Shown here: piece after piece, positions 42,849 to 52,093 of the stretch | Layout: each line of letters begins with the position of its first letter | Numbering within the stretch: the stretch's first letter is position 1 | Assembly (NCBI GenBank): GCA_964610575.1 | Contig: CAZSYX010000002.1 | Span: forward strand, 43,080-107,079 | DNA: 64,000 bases | Reading direction: 5' to 3' | DNA from: JADJWR01 sp964610575 | Lineage (GTDB): Bacteria > Pseudomonadota > Gammaproteobacteria > Burkholderiales > Burkholderiaceae_F | Notes under the pieces: model-generated | What the model saw: only the letters and a program-made list of their open reading frames with translations | Databases searched by the model: none | Told to the model about the DNA's origin: nothing | Program-made: the position numbers and the translations under genes

Positions 42849-44051
42849 ATGAAAGTCAAGCTGCTCTCCGACCTGGCCACGGCGCGCGCGCTCGCCGGCA
42901 AACGCGTGTTCATCCGCTCGGACCTGAACGTGCCGCAGGACGACGCGGGCAATATCACCGAGGACACCCGCATCCGTGCCTCCGTGCCGGCGATCAAGAT
43001 GGCGCTCGACGCCGGCGCGGCGGTGATGGTGACGTCGCACCTCGGCAGGCCCACCGAAGGCGAGTTCAAGCCAGGGGACTCGCTGGCGCCGGTGGCCAAG
43101 CGCCTTGGCGAGCTTCTCGGACGCGAGGTGCGGCTGCGCGCCAACTGGGTCGATGGCGTCGATGTCGCGCCCGGCCAGGTCGTGCTGCTCGAGAACTGCC
43201 GCATCAACAAGGGCGAGAAGAAGAACAGCGACGAACTCGCGCGGAAGATGGCGAAGCTCGCCGACGTCTACGTCAACGATGCGTTCGGCACCGCGCACCG
43301 CGCCGAGGCCACCACGCACGGCATTGCCAAGTACGCGCCCATCGCCTGCGCCGGCCCGCTGCTGGCGGCCGAGATCGACGCATTGACCAAGGCGCTGCTG
43401 GAGCCGAAGAGGCCGCTGCTGGCGATCGTTGCCGGATCGAAGGTGTCGACCAAGCTCACGATCCTGAACAACCTGGCGCAGAAGGTCGACCTGCTGGTGG
43501 TCGGCGGCGGCATCGCCAACACCTTCCTGCTTGCCGAGGGCATGAAGATCGGCAAGTCGCTGGCCGAGCCCGACCTCGTGCCCGAGTGCCGCAAGGTGCT
43601 GCAGACGCTGGCGGCCAAGGGCGGCACGCTGCCGCTGCCGAAGGACGTCGTGGTGGCGAAGGAGTTCAAGGCCGACTCGCCGGCCACCGTGCGCCGTGGC
43701 GACGACGTGCGCGACGACGAGATGATCCTCGACGTCGGCCCGCAGACCGCGCTGGAACTGGCGCGCGTGATCAACTCTGCCGGCACGATCATCTGGAACG
43801 GGCCGATCGGCGTGTTCGAGTTCGATGCATTTGCCAACGGCACGCATCAGATGGCGCTGGCCATCGCCGAAGCCACGGCGCGAGGCGCCTTCTCGATCGC
43901 CGGCGGCGGTGACACGCTGGCGGCGATCGCCAAGTACAACATCGGCGAGCGTGTCAGCTACATCTCGACCGGCGGCGGCGCGTTCCTCGAGTTCCTCGAG
44001 GGCAGGACGCTGCCGGCGATCGAGGTGCTGCAGCAGCGGGCCGCCGCGTGA
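42849..44051 (+). CDS. pgk: Phosphoglycerate kinase
   Basis: A 400-residue enzyme interconverting 1,3-bisphosphoglycerate and 3-phosphoglycerate with ATP, used in glycolysis and the Calvin cycle. Motifs: RVFIRSDLNVPQDDAGNITEDTRIRASVPAI, TSHLGRPTEGEF, DVYVNDAFGTAHRAEATTHGI, GGGIANTFLLAEG and SIAGGGDTLAAIAKY. Length is standard. The start ATG begins MKVKLLSDL; open codons upstream overlap the rhomboid gene region. It heads the intact part of the glycolytic block. Confidence 0.96.
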   Translation: MKVKLLSDLATARALAGKRVFIRSDLNVPQDDAGNITEDTRIRASVPAIKMALDAGAAVMVTSHLGRPTEGEFKPGDSLAPVAKRLGELLGREVRLRANWVDGVDVAPGQVVLLENCRINKGEKKNSDELARKMAKLADVYVNDAFGTAHRAEATTHGIAKYAPIACAGPLLAAEIDALTKALLEPKRPLLAIVAGSKVSTKLTILNNLAQKVDLLVVGGGIANTFLLAEGMKIGKSLAEPDLVPECRKVLQTLAAKGGTLPLPKDVVVAKEFKADSPATVRRGDDVRDDEMILDVGPQTALELARVINSAGTIIWNGPIGVFEFDAFANGTHQMALAIAEATARGAFSIAGGGDTLAAIAKYNIGERVSYISTGGGAFLEFLEGRTLPAIEVLQQRAAA

Positions 44052-44180
44052 GCCACGTGCTCGAGTTCGCGGCGGTCTGCCGCGCCGGGGCGCCGGTCGA
44101 TGGCGCGCGGCAACGCCGGCAAGGGCGGCCCCCTCAGTCTCTGTCAATGCAGGCAAGATGAGCCCCGCGTGGTTGGCAAG

Positions 44181-45641
44181 ATGAACAACAAGGATCCGGA
44201 AGGCATGCTCCGCAGCACCAAGATCGTCGCCACGCTCGGGCCGGCGTCGAGCGACCGCGACACCCTGCGGCGCATGCTCATGGCCGGCGTCGATGTCGTG
44301 CGTTTCAACTTCTCGCACGGCGACCCGGAGCAGCACCTGGCGCGGGCCAGGCTGGTGCGCGAGCTGGCCGCCGAGTGCGGCCGCGAGGTCGCGATCATGG
44401 CCGACATGCAGGGGCCGAAGATCCGCGTTGGCAAGTTCGAGGGCGGCCGGGTCGAACTGCACGAGGGGGCACGGTTCGTGCTCGACGCCAGTTGCGAACT
44501 CGGCAATGCCGAGCGCGCCTGCCTCGACTACAGGGACCTGACCAAGGACGTCCGCGCCGGCGACGTGCTGCTGCTGAACGACGGGCTGCTGGTGCTCGAC
44601 GTCGACCGCGTCGCGGGCACGGAGATCATCACCACCGTGCGCGTCGGCGGCGAACTGTCCGACAACAAGGGCATCAACAAGCAGGGCGGTGGACTGTCGG
44701 CGCCGGCGCTCACCGCCAAGGACGTGCGCGACATCGAGACGGCGATGGAATGCGGCGCCGACTATGTGGCGGTGTCCTTCGTCAAGACCCGCACCGATGT
44801 CGAGATGGCGCGCCGCCTGGCAACCATCGCCGGCGAGAAGCACGGCATCCGGCCGCAGATCATCGCCAAGATCGAGCGCGCCGAGGCGATCCCCGTGCTG
44901 AAGGAGATCCTCGATGCCGCCGACGGCATCATGGTCGCGCGCGGCGACCTGGCGGTTGAGGTCGGCAACGCGGCGGTGCCGGCGCTGCAGAAGCGGATGA
45001 TCAAGATGGCGCGCGCGGCCAACAAACTGGCGATCACGGCGACGCAGATGATGGAGTCGATGATCGTCAACGCCTCGCCGACGCGGGCCGAGGTCAGCGA
45101 TGTCGCCAATGCCGTTCTCGATGGCACTGACGCGGTGATGCTGTCGGCGGAGACGGCCAGCGGCCGCTATCCGGTCGAGGTGGTCGAAACGACGGCGGCG
45201 ATCGTGCTCGAAGCCGACCGTTCGGAGACGCCCGGGCTCGACCAGCAGTTCCTCAACGAGACCTTCATTCGCGTCGACCAGTCGATCGCCTACGGCGCGC
45301 TGTTCACCGCGTATCACCTGCGCTGCGCCGCGATCGTCGCGCTGACCGAGTCGGGCTCCACCGCGCTGTGGATGAGCCGGCACGACATCGACATCCCGAT
45401 CTATGCGCTGACGCCGAGCGTGACCACGCAGCGGCGGCTGGCCCTTTACCGCAATGTGCGGCCGCTGCACTTCTCGATCACCGACGACCGCGACCGCGCG
45501 CTGACGGCGGCCGAGGAACTGCTGCTCGAGCACTCGCGCGTGAAGCGCGGCGACCTGATCGTGCTGACCTGCGGCGAGCCAATGGGGCAGCTGGGCGGCA
45601 CCAACACGCTGAAAATCGTGCGCGTGGGAGAGCCAATTTGA
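44181..45641 (+). CDS. pyk: Pyruvate kinase
   Basis: A 486-residue enzyme making ATP and pyruvate from phosphoenolpyruvate. STKIVATLGPASSDRDTLRRM, VVRFNFSHGDPEQH, the catalytic region IIAKIERAEAIPVLKEI and MVARGDLAVEVG, and TATQMMESMIVNASPTRAEVSDVANAVLDGTDAVMLSAETASG are all present. An alternative start is the ATG at 44205 (MLRSTKIVATLGP, 478 residues), closer to the usual N terminus. The final residues KIVRVGEPI are echoed by KIVRVADPV encoded 115 bases further on, beyond a structured element. Confidence 0.94.
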   Translation: MNNKDPEGMLRSTKIVATLGPASSDRDTLRRMLMAGVDVVRFNFSHGDPEQHLARARLVRELAAECGREVAIMADMQGPKIRVGKFEGGRVELHEGARFVLDASCELGNAERACLDYRDLTKDVRAGDVLLLNDGLLVLDVDRVAGTEIITTVRVGGELSDNKGINKQGGGLSAPALTAKDVRDIETAMECGADYVAVSFVKTRTDVEMARRLATIAGEKHGIRPQIIAKIERAEAIPVLKEILDAADGIMVARGDLAVEVGNAAVPALQKRMIKMARAANKLAITATQMMESMIVNASPTRAEVSDVANAVLDGTDAVMLSAETASGRYPVEVVETTAAIVLEADRSETPGLDQQFLNETFIRVDQSIAYGALFTAYHLRCAAIVALTESGSTALWMSRHDIDIPIYALTPSVTTQRRLALYRNVRPLHFSITDDRDRALTAAEELLLEHSRVKRGDLIVLTCGEPMGQLGGTNTLKIVRVGEPI

Positions 45642-45660
45642 TTCGCGGCTTGCCATCCAC

Positions 45661-45756
45661 GGCGTCGGCGAGGCTTACGTGAGCGTAGCGAGCGTCAAGG
45701 GCGCCGCAGGGCGCCCGGGCGGAGCCAAGATCGTGCGGGTCGCAGATCCGGTCTAG
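45661..45756 (+). repeat. Dual-hairpin element, copy 3, with second copy of the pyk 3' end
   Basis: Starts 20 bases after the pyk stop. It shares GCGTCG..GAGGCT, GTCAAGGGC and the second hairpin position with the other copies. Here the second hairpin is GGGCGCC-GCAG-GGCGCCC (45699-45716); the first is only weakly paired. From 45727 to 45756 it reads KIVRVADPV and a stop, matching the true pyk end KIVRVGEPI (20 of 30 bases; 6 of 9 residues). The offset between the two ends is exactly 115 bases and is out of frame with pyk. Confidence 0.65.
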
Positions 45757-45833
45757 TGGCGGCGTTGGCGTGACTTTGGGCAAGGTCGAACAGAGGGCTT
45801 GAACTAGACTTCTTTCAACTTTCGGAGGACAAG

Positions 45834-46898
45834 ATGGCACTGGTATCGATGCGGCAGCTTCTCGACCACGCGGCGGAACACGGCTACGGCATTCCCGCCT
45901 TCAACGTGAACAACCTGGAACAGGTGCAGGCGATCATGGAGGCGGCCGCCGAGGTCAACGCGCCGGTGATCATGCAGGCGTCGGCCGGGGCGCGTAAGTA
46001 CACCGGCGAGAAGTTCCTCGCCCACCTGATCCAGGCGGCGATCGAGAGCTACCCTGCCATCCCGGTCGCCATGCACCAGGACCACGGTGCCTCCCCCGCG
46101 GTCTGCGAGAGCGCGATCCGGCTCGGTTTCTCCAGCGTGATGATGGACGGCTCGCTGAAGGAAGACGGCAAGACGGTGGCCGACTACGACTACAACTGGC
46201 AGGTGACGAAGAAGGTCGTCGACACGGCGCACAGGCTCGGCGTCAGCGTCGAGGGCGAGCTCGGCTGCCTGGGCTCGCTGGAGACGATGCGCGGCGACAA
46301 GGAGGACGGCCACGGCGCCGAAATCACGATGACCAAGGAGATGCTGCTGACCGACCCGGACCAGGCGGCCGACTTCGTCAAGCGCACCCAGCTCGACGCG
46401 CTGGCCATCGCCATCGGCACCTCGCACGGGGCCTACAAGTTCACCCGCAAGCCGACCGGCGACATCCTGGCGATCGAGCGCATCAAGCAGATCAACAAGC
46501 GCATCCCCAACACGCACCTGGTGATGCACGGTTCGTCGAGCGTGCCGCAGGACCTGCTCGAGGAGATCCGCAAGTTCGGCGGCCAGATGAAGGAGACCTA
46601 CGGCGTGCCGGTCGAGGAGATCCAGGAGGCGATCAAGCACGGCGTGCGCAAGGTCAACATCGACACCGACATCCGCCTGGCGATGACCGCTGCCGTCCGC
46701 AAGTTCCTGTTCGAGAACCCCAGCCACTTCGACCCGCGCGACTTCCTCAAGCCGGCGCGCGCCGCGGCCAAGAAGATCTGCAAGGAGCGTTACCTGCAGT
46801 TCGGCTGCGAAGGGCAGGCCGGCAGGATCCAGCCGCTGCCCCTGACGGCAGTGGCGCAGAAGTACAACAGCGGCGAACTGAGCCAGCACGTTCACTGA
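45834..46898 (+). CDS. fba: Fructose-bisphosphate aldolase, class II
   Basis: A 354-residue zinc aldolase used in glycolysis, gluconeogenesis and, with sedoheptulose bisphosphate, the Calvin cycle. Motifs: ALVSMRQLLDHAAEHGYGIPAFNVNNLEQVQAIMEAA, VPVAMHQDHGASPAVC with zinc His residues, FSSVMMDGSLKEDG, GVSVEGELGCLGSLE, HLVMHGSSSVP and GVRKVNIDTDIRLA. Length fits the CbbA-like subgroup. GGAGGACAAG precedes the ATG. It is followed 25 bases later by the MaoC-like gene. Confidence 0.95.
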   Translation: MALVSMRQLLDHAAEHGYGIPAFNVNNLEQVQAIMEAAAEVNAPVIMQASAGARKYTGEKFLAHLIQAAIESYPAIPVAMHQDHGASPAVCESAIRLGFSSVMMDGSLKEDGKTVADYDYNWQVTKKVVDTAHRLGVSVEGELGCLGSLETMRGDKEDGHGAEITMTKEMLLTDPDQAADFVKRTQLDALAIAIGTSHGAYKFTRKPTGDILAIERIKQINKRIPNTHLVMHGSSSVPQDLLEEIRKFGGQMKETYGVPVEEIQEAIKHGVRKVNIDTDIRLAMTAAVRKFLFENPSHFDPRDFLKPARAAAKKICKERYLQFGCEGQAGRIQPLPLTAVAQKYNSGELSQHVH

Positions 46899-46923
46899 GC
46901 CGCAGCCGGGCGGGCGGATCGCG

Positions 46924-47802
46924 ATGACGGACCTGTCGCAATGGGTCGGCCGCACGCAGCAGTCGACCGAGACCCTCGATGCGCGGCTGGTGCGCTGGCT
47001 GGCGGCGACCCTCGACCGCACCGACCTGCTCGACGCGCGTGACGGAGGCGCTTTGCCGCCGGCGTGGCACTGGGCCTTCTTCAACGCCGTGGAGCCGATG
47101 GCGGCGCTCGGCCGCGACGGTCATCCCAGGAAGGGCAGCTTCCTGCCGCCGACCGCGCAGCCGCGCCGGATGTGGGCCGGCAGCCGCCTGCACTGGCACG
47201 GTACGTTGAAGGTTGGCCAGGCGGTGGAGCGCGTCTCGACGATCCTGAAATGCGAGGCCAAGCGCGGACGCACCGGCGATATGGTGCTGGTCACGGTCGG
47301 CCACCAGTTCTCCGCCGGCACGGCGCTGCTGCTCGACGAGCAGCACGACATCGTCTACCGGGACGAAGCCGGCGAGGACGAGCGCCGCTCGCTGGCCGGA
47401 CTCGCCGCGCAGGCGCTCGCCGGCGGCGTGCAGTTCGAGCGGCAGGGCGAGATCACGCGCGAGGTCACCGTCGGCCCGGTGCAGATGTTCCGTTACTCGG
47501 CCGCGACCTTCAACGGCCACCGCATCCACTACGACCGCGACTACGCGCGCGAGACCGAGGGGTATCCGGGCCTGGTGGTGCACGGCCCGCTGATTGCCAC
47601 CATGCTGCTCGAGTTCCTGCAGGCGCAGGTTGCACCGGGACGGCGTGTCGAGCGCTTCGAGTTCCGCGCGCTGCGGCCGACCTTCGACATTGCGCCGTTC
47701 GCGCTGCACGCCTCGCCGGCCTCGGCCGACGGCTCGGTCGCGCTCTGGTCGACCAACAACATCGGCGCAGTGGGCATACAGGCGACGGCAACCGTCCGCT
47801 GA
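46924..47802 (+). CDS. MaoC-like acyl-CoA hydratase (HTD2/mesaconyl-CoA hydratase branch)
   Basis: A 292-residue hot-dog protein with two halves. The C-terminal half carries the hydratase motif in FNGHRIHYDRDYARETEGYPGLVVHGPLIATMLLEF. The N-terminal half (LPPAWHWAFFNAVEPM and MWAGSRLHWHGTLKVGQAVERVSTI) resembles FAS1-like dehydratases and mesaconyl-C4-CoA hydratase. Substrate is not readable; short branched acyl-CoA is plausible. It sits between fba and ppdK with no obvious link to glycolysis. Confidence 0.83.
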   Translation: MTDLSQWVGRTQQSTETLDARLVRWLAATLDRTDLLDARDGGALPPAWHWAFFNAVEPMAALGRDGHPRKGSFLPPTAQPRRMWAGSRLHWHGTLKVGQAVERVSTILKCEAKRGRTGDMVLVTVGHQFSAGTALLLDEQHDIVYRDEAGEDERRSLAGLAAQALAGGVQFERQGEITREVTVGPVQMFRYSAATFNGHRIHYDRDYARETEGYPGLVVHGPLIATMLLEFLQAQVAPGRRVERFEFRALRPTFDIAPFALHASPASADGSVALWSTNNIGAVGIQATATVR

Positions 47803-48008
47803 CTGTCCACGCCGTCGCGCGCCGGCGCGGTGCGCGGCGGGCGTTCGCTGCGCGCCGCCCGACCTCGGCATTCCCGACTGGTTCACGCAGCCGTCGTGCC
47901 GCGTGCATGCCATGCCCGCACGGTTACTGCCTATGGTCAACCTTTCCTTGACGTCGCGGTGCGATGCTTCATCGACGCTTGATTCGATGGCGTGAAATGG
48001 AGGGTGGG

Positions 48009-50801
48009 ATGACGAGTGCGACGAAGTGGGTTTATGCCTTCGGCGAAGGCGACGGCAGTAGCAAGATGCTGCTCGGCGGCAAGGGCGCCAACCTGTGCGA
48101 GATGACGCGCATCGGCCTGCCGGTGCCGCCGGGATTCGTGGTCACCACGGAAGCCTGCCTGGCGTACCTGAAGGACGGTCGCCTGCCGCAGGGCCTGATG
48201 GACGAGGTCCATGCGCAACTGCGCCGCGTCGAGGAAGCCACCGGCAAGCGCTTCGGCGCAGCGGACAACCCGCTGCTCGTTTCAGTGCGCTCGGGCTCGG
48301 CGATGTCGATGCCCGGCATGATGGACACGATCCTGAATCTCGGGCTGAACGAGAAGTCGCTCGCCGGCCTGATCGAGGCGACCGGCAATCCGCGCTTCGG
48401 CTGGGACGCCTACCGGCGGCTGATCCAGCTGTTCGGCAAGGTAGCGCTCGGCGTGCCGGACGAGGCGTTCGACCACGAGATGACGGCGGTGAAGAAGGAA
48501 GTCGGCGCACGCCTCGACGTCGATCTCACCGCCGAGAACCTGCAGCAGCTGGCGCAGCGCTTCCTCGAAGCGGTGCGCACGCACACCGGCCACCCCTTTC
48601 CCGACGATCCGTACAGGCAGCTGGAGGTCGCCATCGCCGCGGTGTTCCGCTCATGGGGCGGCAAGCGCGCGGTCGACTACCGGCGCCAGTTCAAGATCAC
48701 GTCTTCGATGGCCAACGGCACCGCGGCCAACGTCTGCACGATGGTGTTCGGCAACATGGGTAATGACTCGGCCACCGGGGTGGGCTTCACGCGCAACCCC
48801 GGCACCGGCGAGCGCGTCGTCTTCGGCGAGTACCTGACCAACGCGCAGGGCGAGGACGTGGTCGCCGGTATCCGCACGCCGAAGCCGATCGCCGCGATGG
48901 CGCAGGAGATGCCGTCGCTGCACGCGCAGCTGATGGAACTGGCGGCGAAGCTGGAGGCGCACTACCGCGAGGTGCAGGACTTCGAGTTCACCATCGAGCG
49001 CGGCAAGCTGTGGGCGCTGCAGACGCGCAACGGCAAGATGAACGCGCTGGCGCTGGTTCGCACCTCGGTCGAGATGGAACGCGAAGGGCTGATCGACCGC
49101 CGGCGCGCGCTGCTGCGCGTGCCGCCGGAGATGCTCGAGCAGCTGCTCGTGCCGCGCCTGGATCCGTCGTTCAAGGGCCAGCCGCTGGCCACCGGCCTGC
49201 CGGCCTCCCCGGGCGCCGCCTCGGGGCTGATCGTCTTCGATGCCGACACCGCCGAGACGCGCGGCCGCGCCGGCGAGAAGATCATCCTGGTGCGCGAGGA
49301 GACCAAGCCGGAGGACATCCACGGCTTCTTCGCCGCGCAGGGGATCCTGACCTCGCGCGGCGGCAAGACCTCGCATGCTGCCGTGGTGGCGCGGGGCATG
49401 GGCAAGCCGTGCGTGTCGGGCGCGGAGAGCATCGTCGTCGACGTGCACAACCGGGTCGCCAACGTCGGCCCGGCGGTGCTGAAGGAAGGGCAGGTGATCA
49501 CCATCGACGGCTCCAACGGCGCCGTCTACTTCGGCGAGGTGCCGACCGTCGAGGTCGAGTTCTCGCAGGACATGGCCACGCTGCTCTCATGGGGCGACGA
49601 AGTCGCCAGGCTCGGCGTGCGGGCGAATGCGGATACGCCGCGCGACGCACAGCGGGCGCGCGACTGGGGCGCGCAGGGCATCGGCCTGTGCCGCACCGAA
49701 CGCATGTTCAACCAGATGGACCGGCTGCATTTCGTCCAGGAGATGATCCTCGCCGACACGAAGGCCGCGCGGGTGGCCGCGCTGGAGAAGCTGCGGCCGT
49801 TCCAGAAGGCGGACTTCAAGGGTATCTTCGAGGCGATGGCCGGGCTGCCGGTCACAGTGCGGCTGCTCGATCCGCCGATGCACGAGTTCCTGCCGACCGT
49901 GGCGCAACTCGAACTGGAGATCGCCCACCTGCGGCACTTCCGCGAGGCCGTCGCCAGCCTGGAGGAGATGCCGGAGACGCTGAAACTGCTCTCGCCGCGT
50001 CTGCATCACAAGTACGAAGGCAGCCTCACCAAGCTGCTCGGTGGCCTGGGCGAATTCAGGGAGTCGCACCTCGAGGACGAGCTGATCGAGAAGAAGGCCG
50101 AGGTGCTGAAGAAGGTCAAGGCGATGGCCGAGGTCAACCCGATGCTCGGCCATCGCGGCGTGCGGCTGGCGATGACCTACCCCGAGATCTACGAGATGCA
50201 GATCCGCGCGGTGGTCGAGGCGGCGGCCGAGTGCTGCCGCGACGGCGTCGACGTGCGGCCGGAAATCATGGTGCCGCAGGTGGTCACGGTCGAGGAGCTG
50301 AAGCGCATCGGCGAGCTGGTGCGGAGCATCCACCAGGACGTCGAGGCGGCCTACGGCGTCAAGGTGCCGCTGAAGTTCGGCAGCATGATCGAGGCGGTTC
50401 GCGCCTGCCTGCGCGCGGCGCGGATGGCCGAGACGGCGGAGTTCTTCTCGTTCGGCACCAACGACCTGACGCAGGCGACCTTCTCGTTCTCGCGCGAGGA
50501 TGCGGAGAACAAGTTCCTGCCGCTGTACTACGAGGCCGGACTGCTGCGCGACAACCCGTTCGAGGTGCTCGACGTGAAGGGCGTCGGCGAACTGATGAAG
50601 CTGGCGATCGCCAAGGGCCGGTCGCAGCGGCCGGACCTGAAGGTCGGCATCTGCGGCGAGCACGGCGGCGAGCCGTCGTCGATCCGCTTCTGCCATCACG
50701 CCGGGCTGAACTATGTCTCCTGCTCAGGTCCGCGTGTGCCGATCGCGCGCCTGGCGGCGGCCCACGCCAGCCTGCGCGAGGCGGAATTTCGCGACGAGTG
50801 A
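48009..50801 (+). CDS. ppdK: Pyruvate, phosphate dikinase
   Basis: A 930-residue enzyme interconverting pyruvate + ATP + Pi with phosphoenolpyruvate + AMP + PPi. The N-terminal ATP-grasp part has KWVYAFGEGDGSSKMLLGGKGANLCEMTRIGLPVPPGF. The swivelling His is in LTSRGGKTSHAAVVARGMGKPCVSG. The C-terminal TIM-barrel holds GIGLCRTERMF, GVRLAMTYPEIYEMQ and a last Cys-Ser region. GGAGGGTGGG precedes the ATG at 48009. With pyk nearby and a Calvin cycle block, it could run toward PEP for gluconeogenesis. Confidence 0.94.
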   Translation: MTSATKWVYAFGEGDGSSKMLLGGKGANLCEMTRIGLPVPPGFVVTTEACLAYLKDGRLPQGLMDEVHAQLRRVEEATGKRFGAADNPLLVSVRSGSAMSMPGMMDTILNLGLNEKSLAGLIEATGNPRFGWDAYRRLIQLFGKVALGVPDEAFDHEMTAVKKEVGARLDVDLTAENLQQLAQRFLEAVRTHTGHPFPDDPYRQLEVAIAAVFRSWGGKRAVDYRRQFKITSSMANGTAANVCTMVFGNMGNDSATGVGFTRNPGTGERVVFGEYLTNAQGEDVVAGIRTPKPIAAMAQEMPSLHAQLMELAAKLEAHYREVQDFEFTIERGKLWALQTRNGKMNALALVRTSVEMEREGLIDRRRALLRVPPEMLEQLLVPRLDPSFKGQPLATGLPASPGAASGLIVFDADTAETRGRAGEKIILVREETKPEDIHGFFAAQGILTSRGGKTSHAAVVARGMGKPCVSGAESIVVDVHNRVANVGPAVLKEGQVITIDGSNGAVYFGEVPTVEVEFSQDMATLLSWGDEVARLGVRANADTPRDAQRARDWGAQGIGLCRTERMFNQMDRLHFVQEMILADTKAARVAALEKLRPFQKADFKGIFEAMAGLPVTVRLLDPPMHEFLPTVAQLELEIAHLRHFREAVASLEEMPETLKLLSPRLHHKYEGSLTKLLGGLGEFRESHLEDELIEKKAEVLKKVKAMAEVNPMLGHRGVRLAMTYPEIYEMQIRAVVEAAAECCRDGVDVRPEIMVPQVVTVEELKRIGELVRSIHQDVEAAYGVKVPLKFGSMIEAVRACLRAARMAETAEFFSFGTNDLTQATFSFSREDAENKFLPLYYEAGLLRDNPFEVLDVKGVGELMKLAIAKGRSQRPDLKVGICGEHGGEPSSIRFCHHAGLNYVSCSGPRVPIARLAAAHASLREAEFRDE

Positions 50802-50823
50802 GCGCCACGGCGCGCCGCGCCCC

Positions 50824-50851
50824 CCGGTCGCCGCGAACCGGTCGCCGCGAA
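50824..50851. repeat. Short tandem repeat, 14 bases twice
   Basis: CCGGTCGCCGCGAA occurs twice in direct tandem in the gap between the convergent ppdK and thiolase genes. It may be a slippage product; no function is proposed. Confidence 0.7.
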
Positions 50852-50856
50852 GCGGG

Positions 50857-52041
50857 CTACACCCGCTCGACGATCGTCACGTTGGCCAGCCCGCCGCCCT
50901 CGCACATTGTCTGCAGGCCGTAACGCGCGCCGCGCGCGTGCAGGGCGTGCACCAGCGTGGTCATCAGTTTGGCGCCGGAGGCGCCGAGCGGGTGGCCGAG
51001 CGCGATCGCGCCGCCGTTGACGTTCAGCCGCGCCGGGTCGGCGCCGGTGGCCTTCAGCCAGGCCAGCGGCACCGAGGCGAAGGCTTCGTTGACTTCGTAC
51101 AGGTCGATGTCGCCGAGCTTCAGCCCCGCCTTGCGCAGCGCCACCGGCGTGGCCGGCACCGGCCCCTCGAGCATGATCACCGGGTCGTGGCCGACCACGG
51201 TCATCTGCCGTACCACTGCCAGCGGCTTGACGTGGGCTCCGAGCATCTTCAGCCCGCGTTCGTTGGCCACCACCAGCGCGGCCGCGCCGTCGCAGATCTG
51301 GCTGGCGGTGGCGGCCGTGATGCAGCCGCGTTCGGCGAGCAGCTTGACGCTGGCAATGCCTGCGAGCGAGGCATCGAAGCGGATGCCTTCGTCGGCGTCG
51401 TGCATCTCGCCGGTGGCCGCACCTTCAGCACTGCGCACAGCGACCGGCACGATCTCGTTCGCAAAGCGCCGCTGGCGAGTCGCCGCCGCGGCGCGCTGGT
51501 GGCTGGCGAAGGCGTACTGGTCGAGTTCGTCCTTGCTCAGGCCGTACTTCACTGCCAGCTGCTCGGCACCGGCGAACTGGCTGAACTGAACGCCGGGGTA
51601 GCGCGCCTGCATCGACGGGCTCATGTAGCTGCCGAAGCCGTTCTTGAACGGCAGCGTGGCCGGCAGGCCCATCGGCACGCGCGTCATGCTCTCCACGCCG
51701 CCGGCGATCACCAAGTCCATGCTGCCGGACATCACCGCCTGCGCGGCGAAGTGCAACGCCTGCTGCGACGAGCCGCACTGCCGGTCGACCGAAACGCCGG
51801 GCACCGACTCCGGCAGCTTCGAGGCCAGGATCGCGTTGCGGGCGATGTTGAAGGACTGCTCGCCGGCCTGGCCGACGCAGCCCATGATGACGTCGTCGAT
51901 CTGTGCCGGATCGATGGCCAGTTGTGCGACCAGGGCGTCGAGCACCTGCGCGGCGAGATCGGCCGGATGCCAGCCGGCAAGCCGGCCGCCCTTGCGGGCG
52001 CCTGCGGTGCGCAGCGCGGCGACGATGAATGCTTCTGGCAT
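50857..52041 (-). CDS. Acetyl-CoA acetyltransferase (thiolase)
   Basis: A 394-residue thiolase. The acyl-accepting Cys is in DRQCGSSQQALHFAAQAVMSG; the two C-terminal motifs are NVNGGAIALGHPLGASGAKL and the catalytic Cys segment MCEGGGLANVTIVERV. The SVDRQCGSSQQ form is typical of the degradative/steroid-type branch rather than PhaA. Substrate chain length is not readable. It is convergent with ppdK and followed upstream by the M14 peptidase gene on the same strand. Confidence 0.92.
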   Translation of the reverse strand: MPEAFIVAALRTAGARKGGRLAGWHPADLAAQVLDALVAQLAIDPAQIDDVIMGCVGQAGEQSFNIARNAILASKLPESVPGVSVDRQCGSSQQALHFAAQAVMSGSMDLVIAGGVESMTRVPMGLPATLPFKNGFGSYMSPSMQARYPGVQFSQFAGAEQLAVKYGLSKDELDQYAFASHQRAAAATRQRRFANEIVPVAVRSAEGAATGEMHDADEGIRFDASLAGIASVKLLAERGCITAATASQICDGAAALVVANERGLKMLGAHVKPLAVVRQMTVVGHDPVIMLEGPVPATPVALRKAGLKLGDIDLYEVNEAFASVPLAWLKATGADPARLNVNGGAIALGHPLGASGAKLMTTLVHALHARGARYGLQTMCEGGGLANVTIVERV

Positions 52042-52093
52042 TGCAGTTCTCTGACAGGGATGCAGTCGGTGTTCGTGACGGTTCGAGCCGCCG

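Noticed and set aside
42675..45656. A 993-codon open frame on the minus strand opposite pgk and pyk
   Set aside because: It is a high-GC shadow of two strongly conserved genes, has no recognisable domain and is rich in Arg, His and Leu as antisense frames are here.
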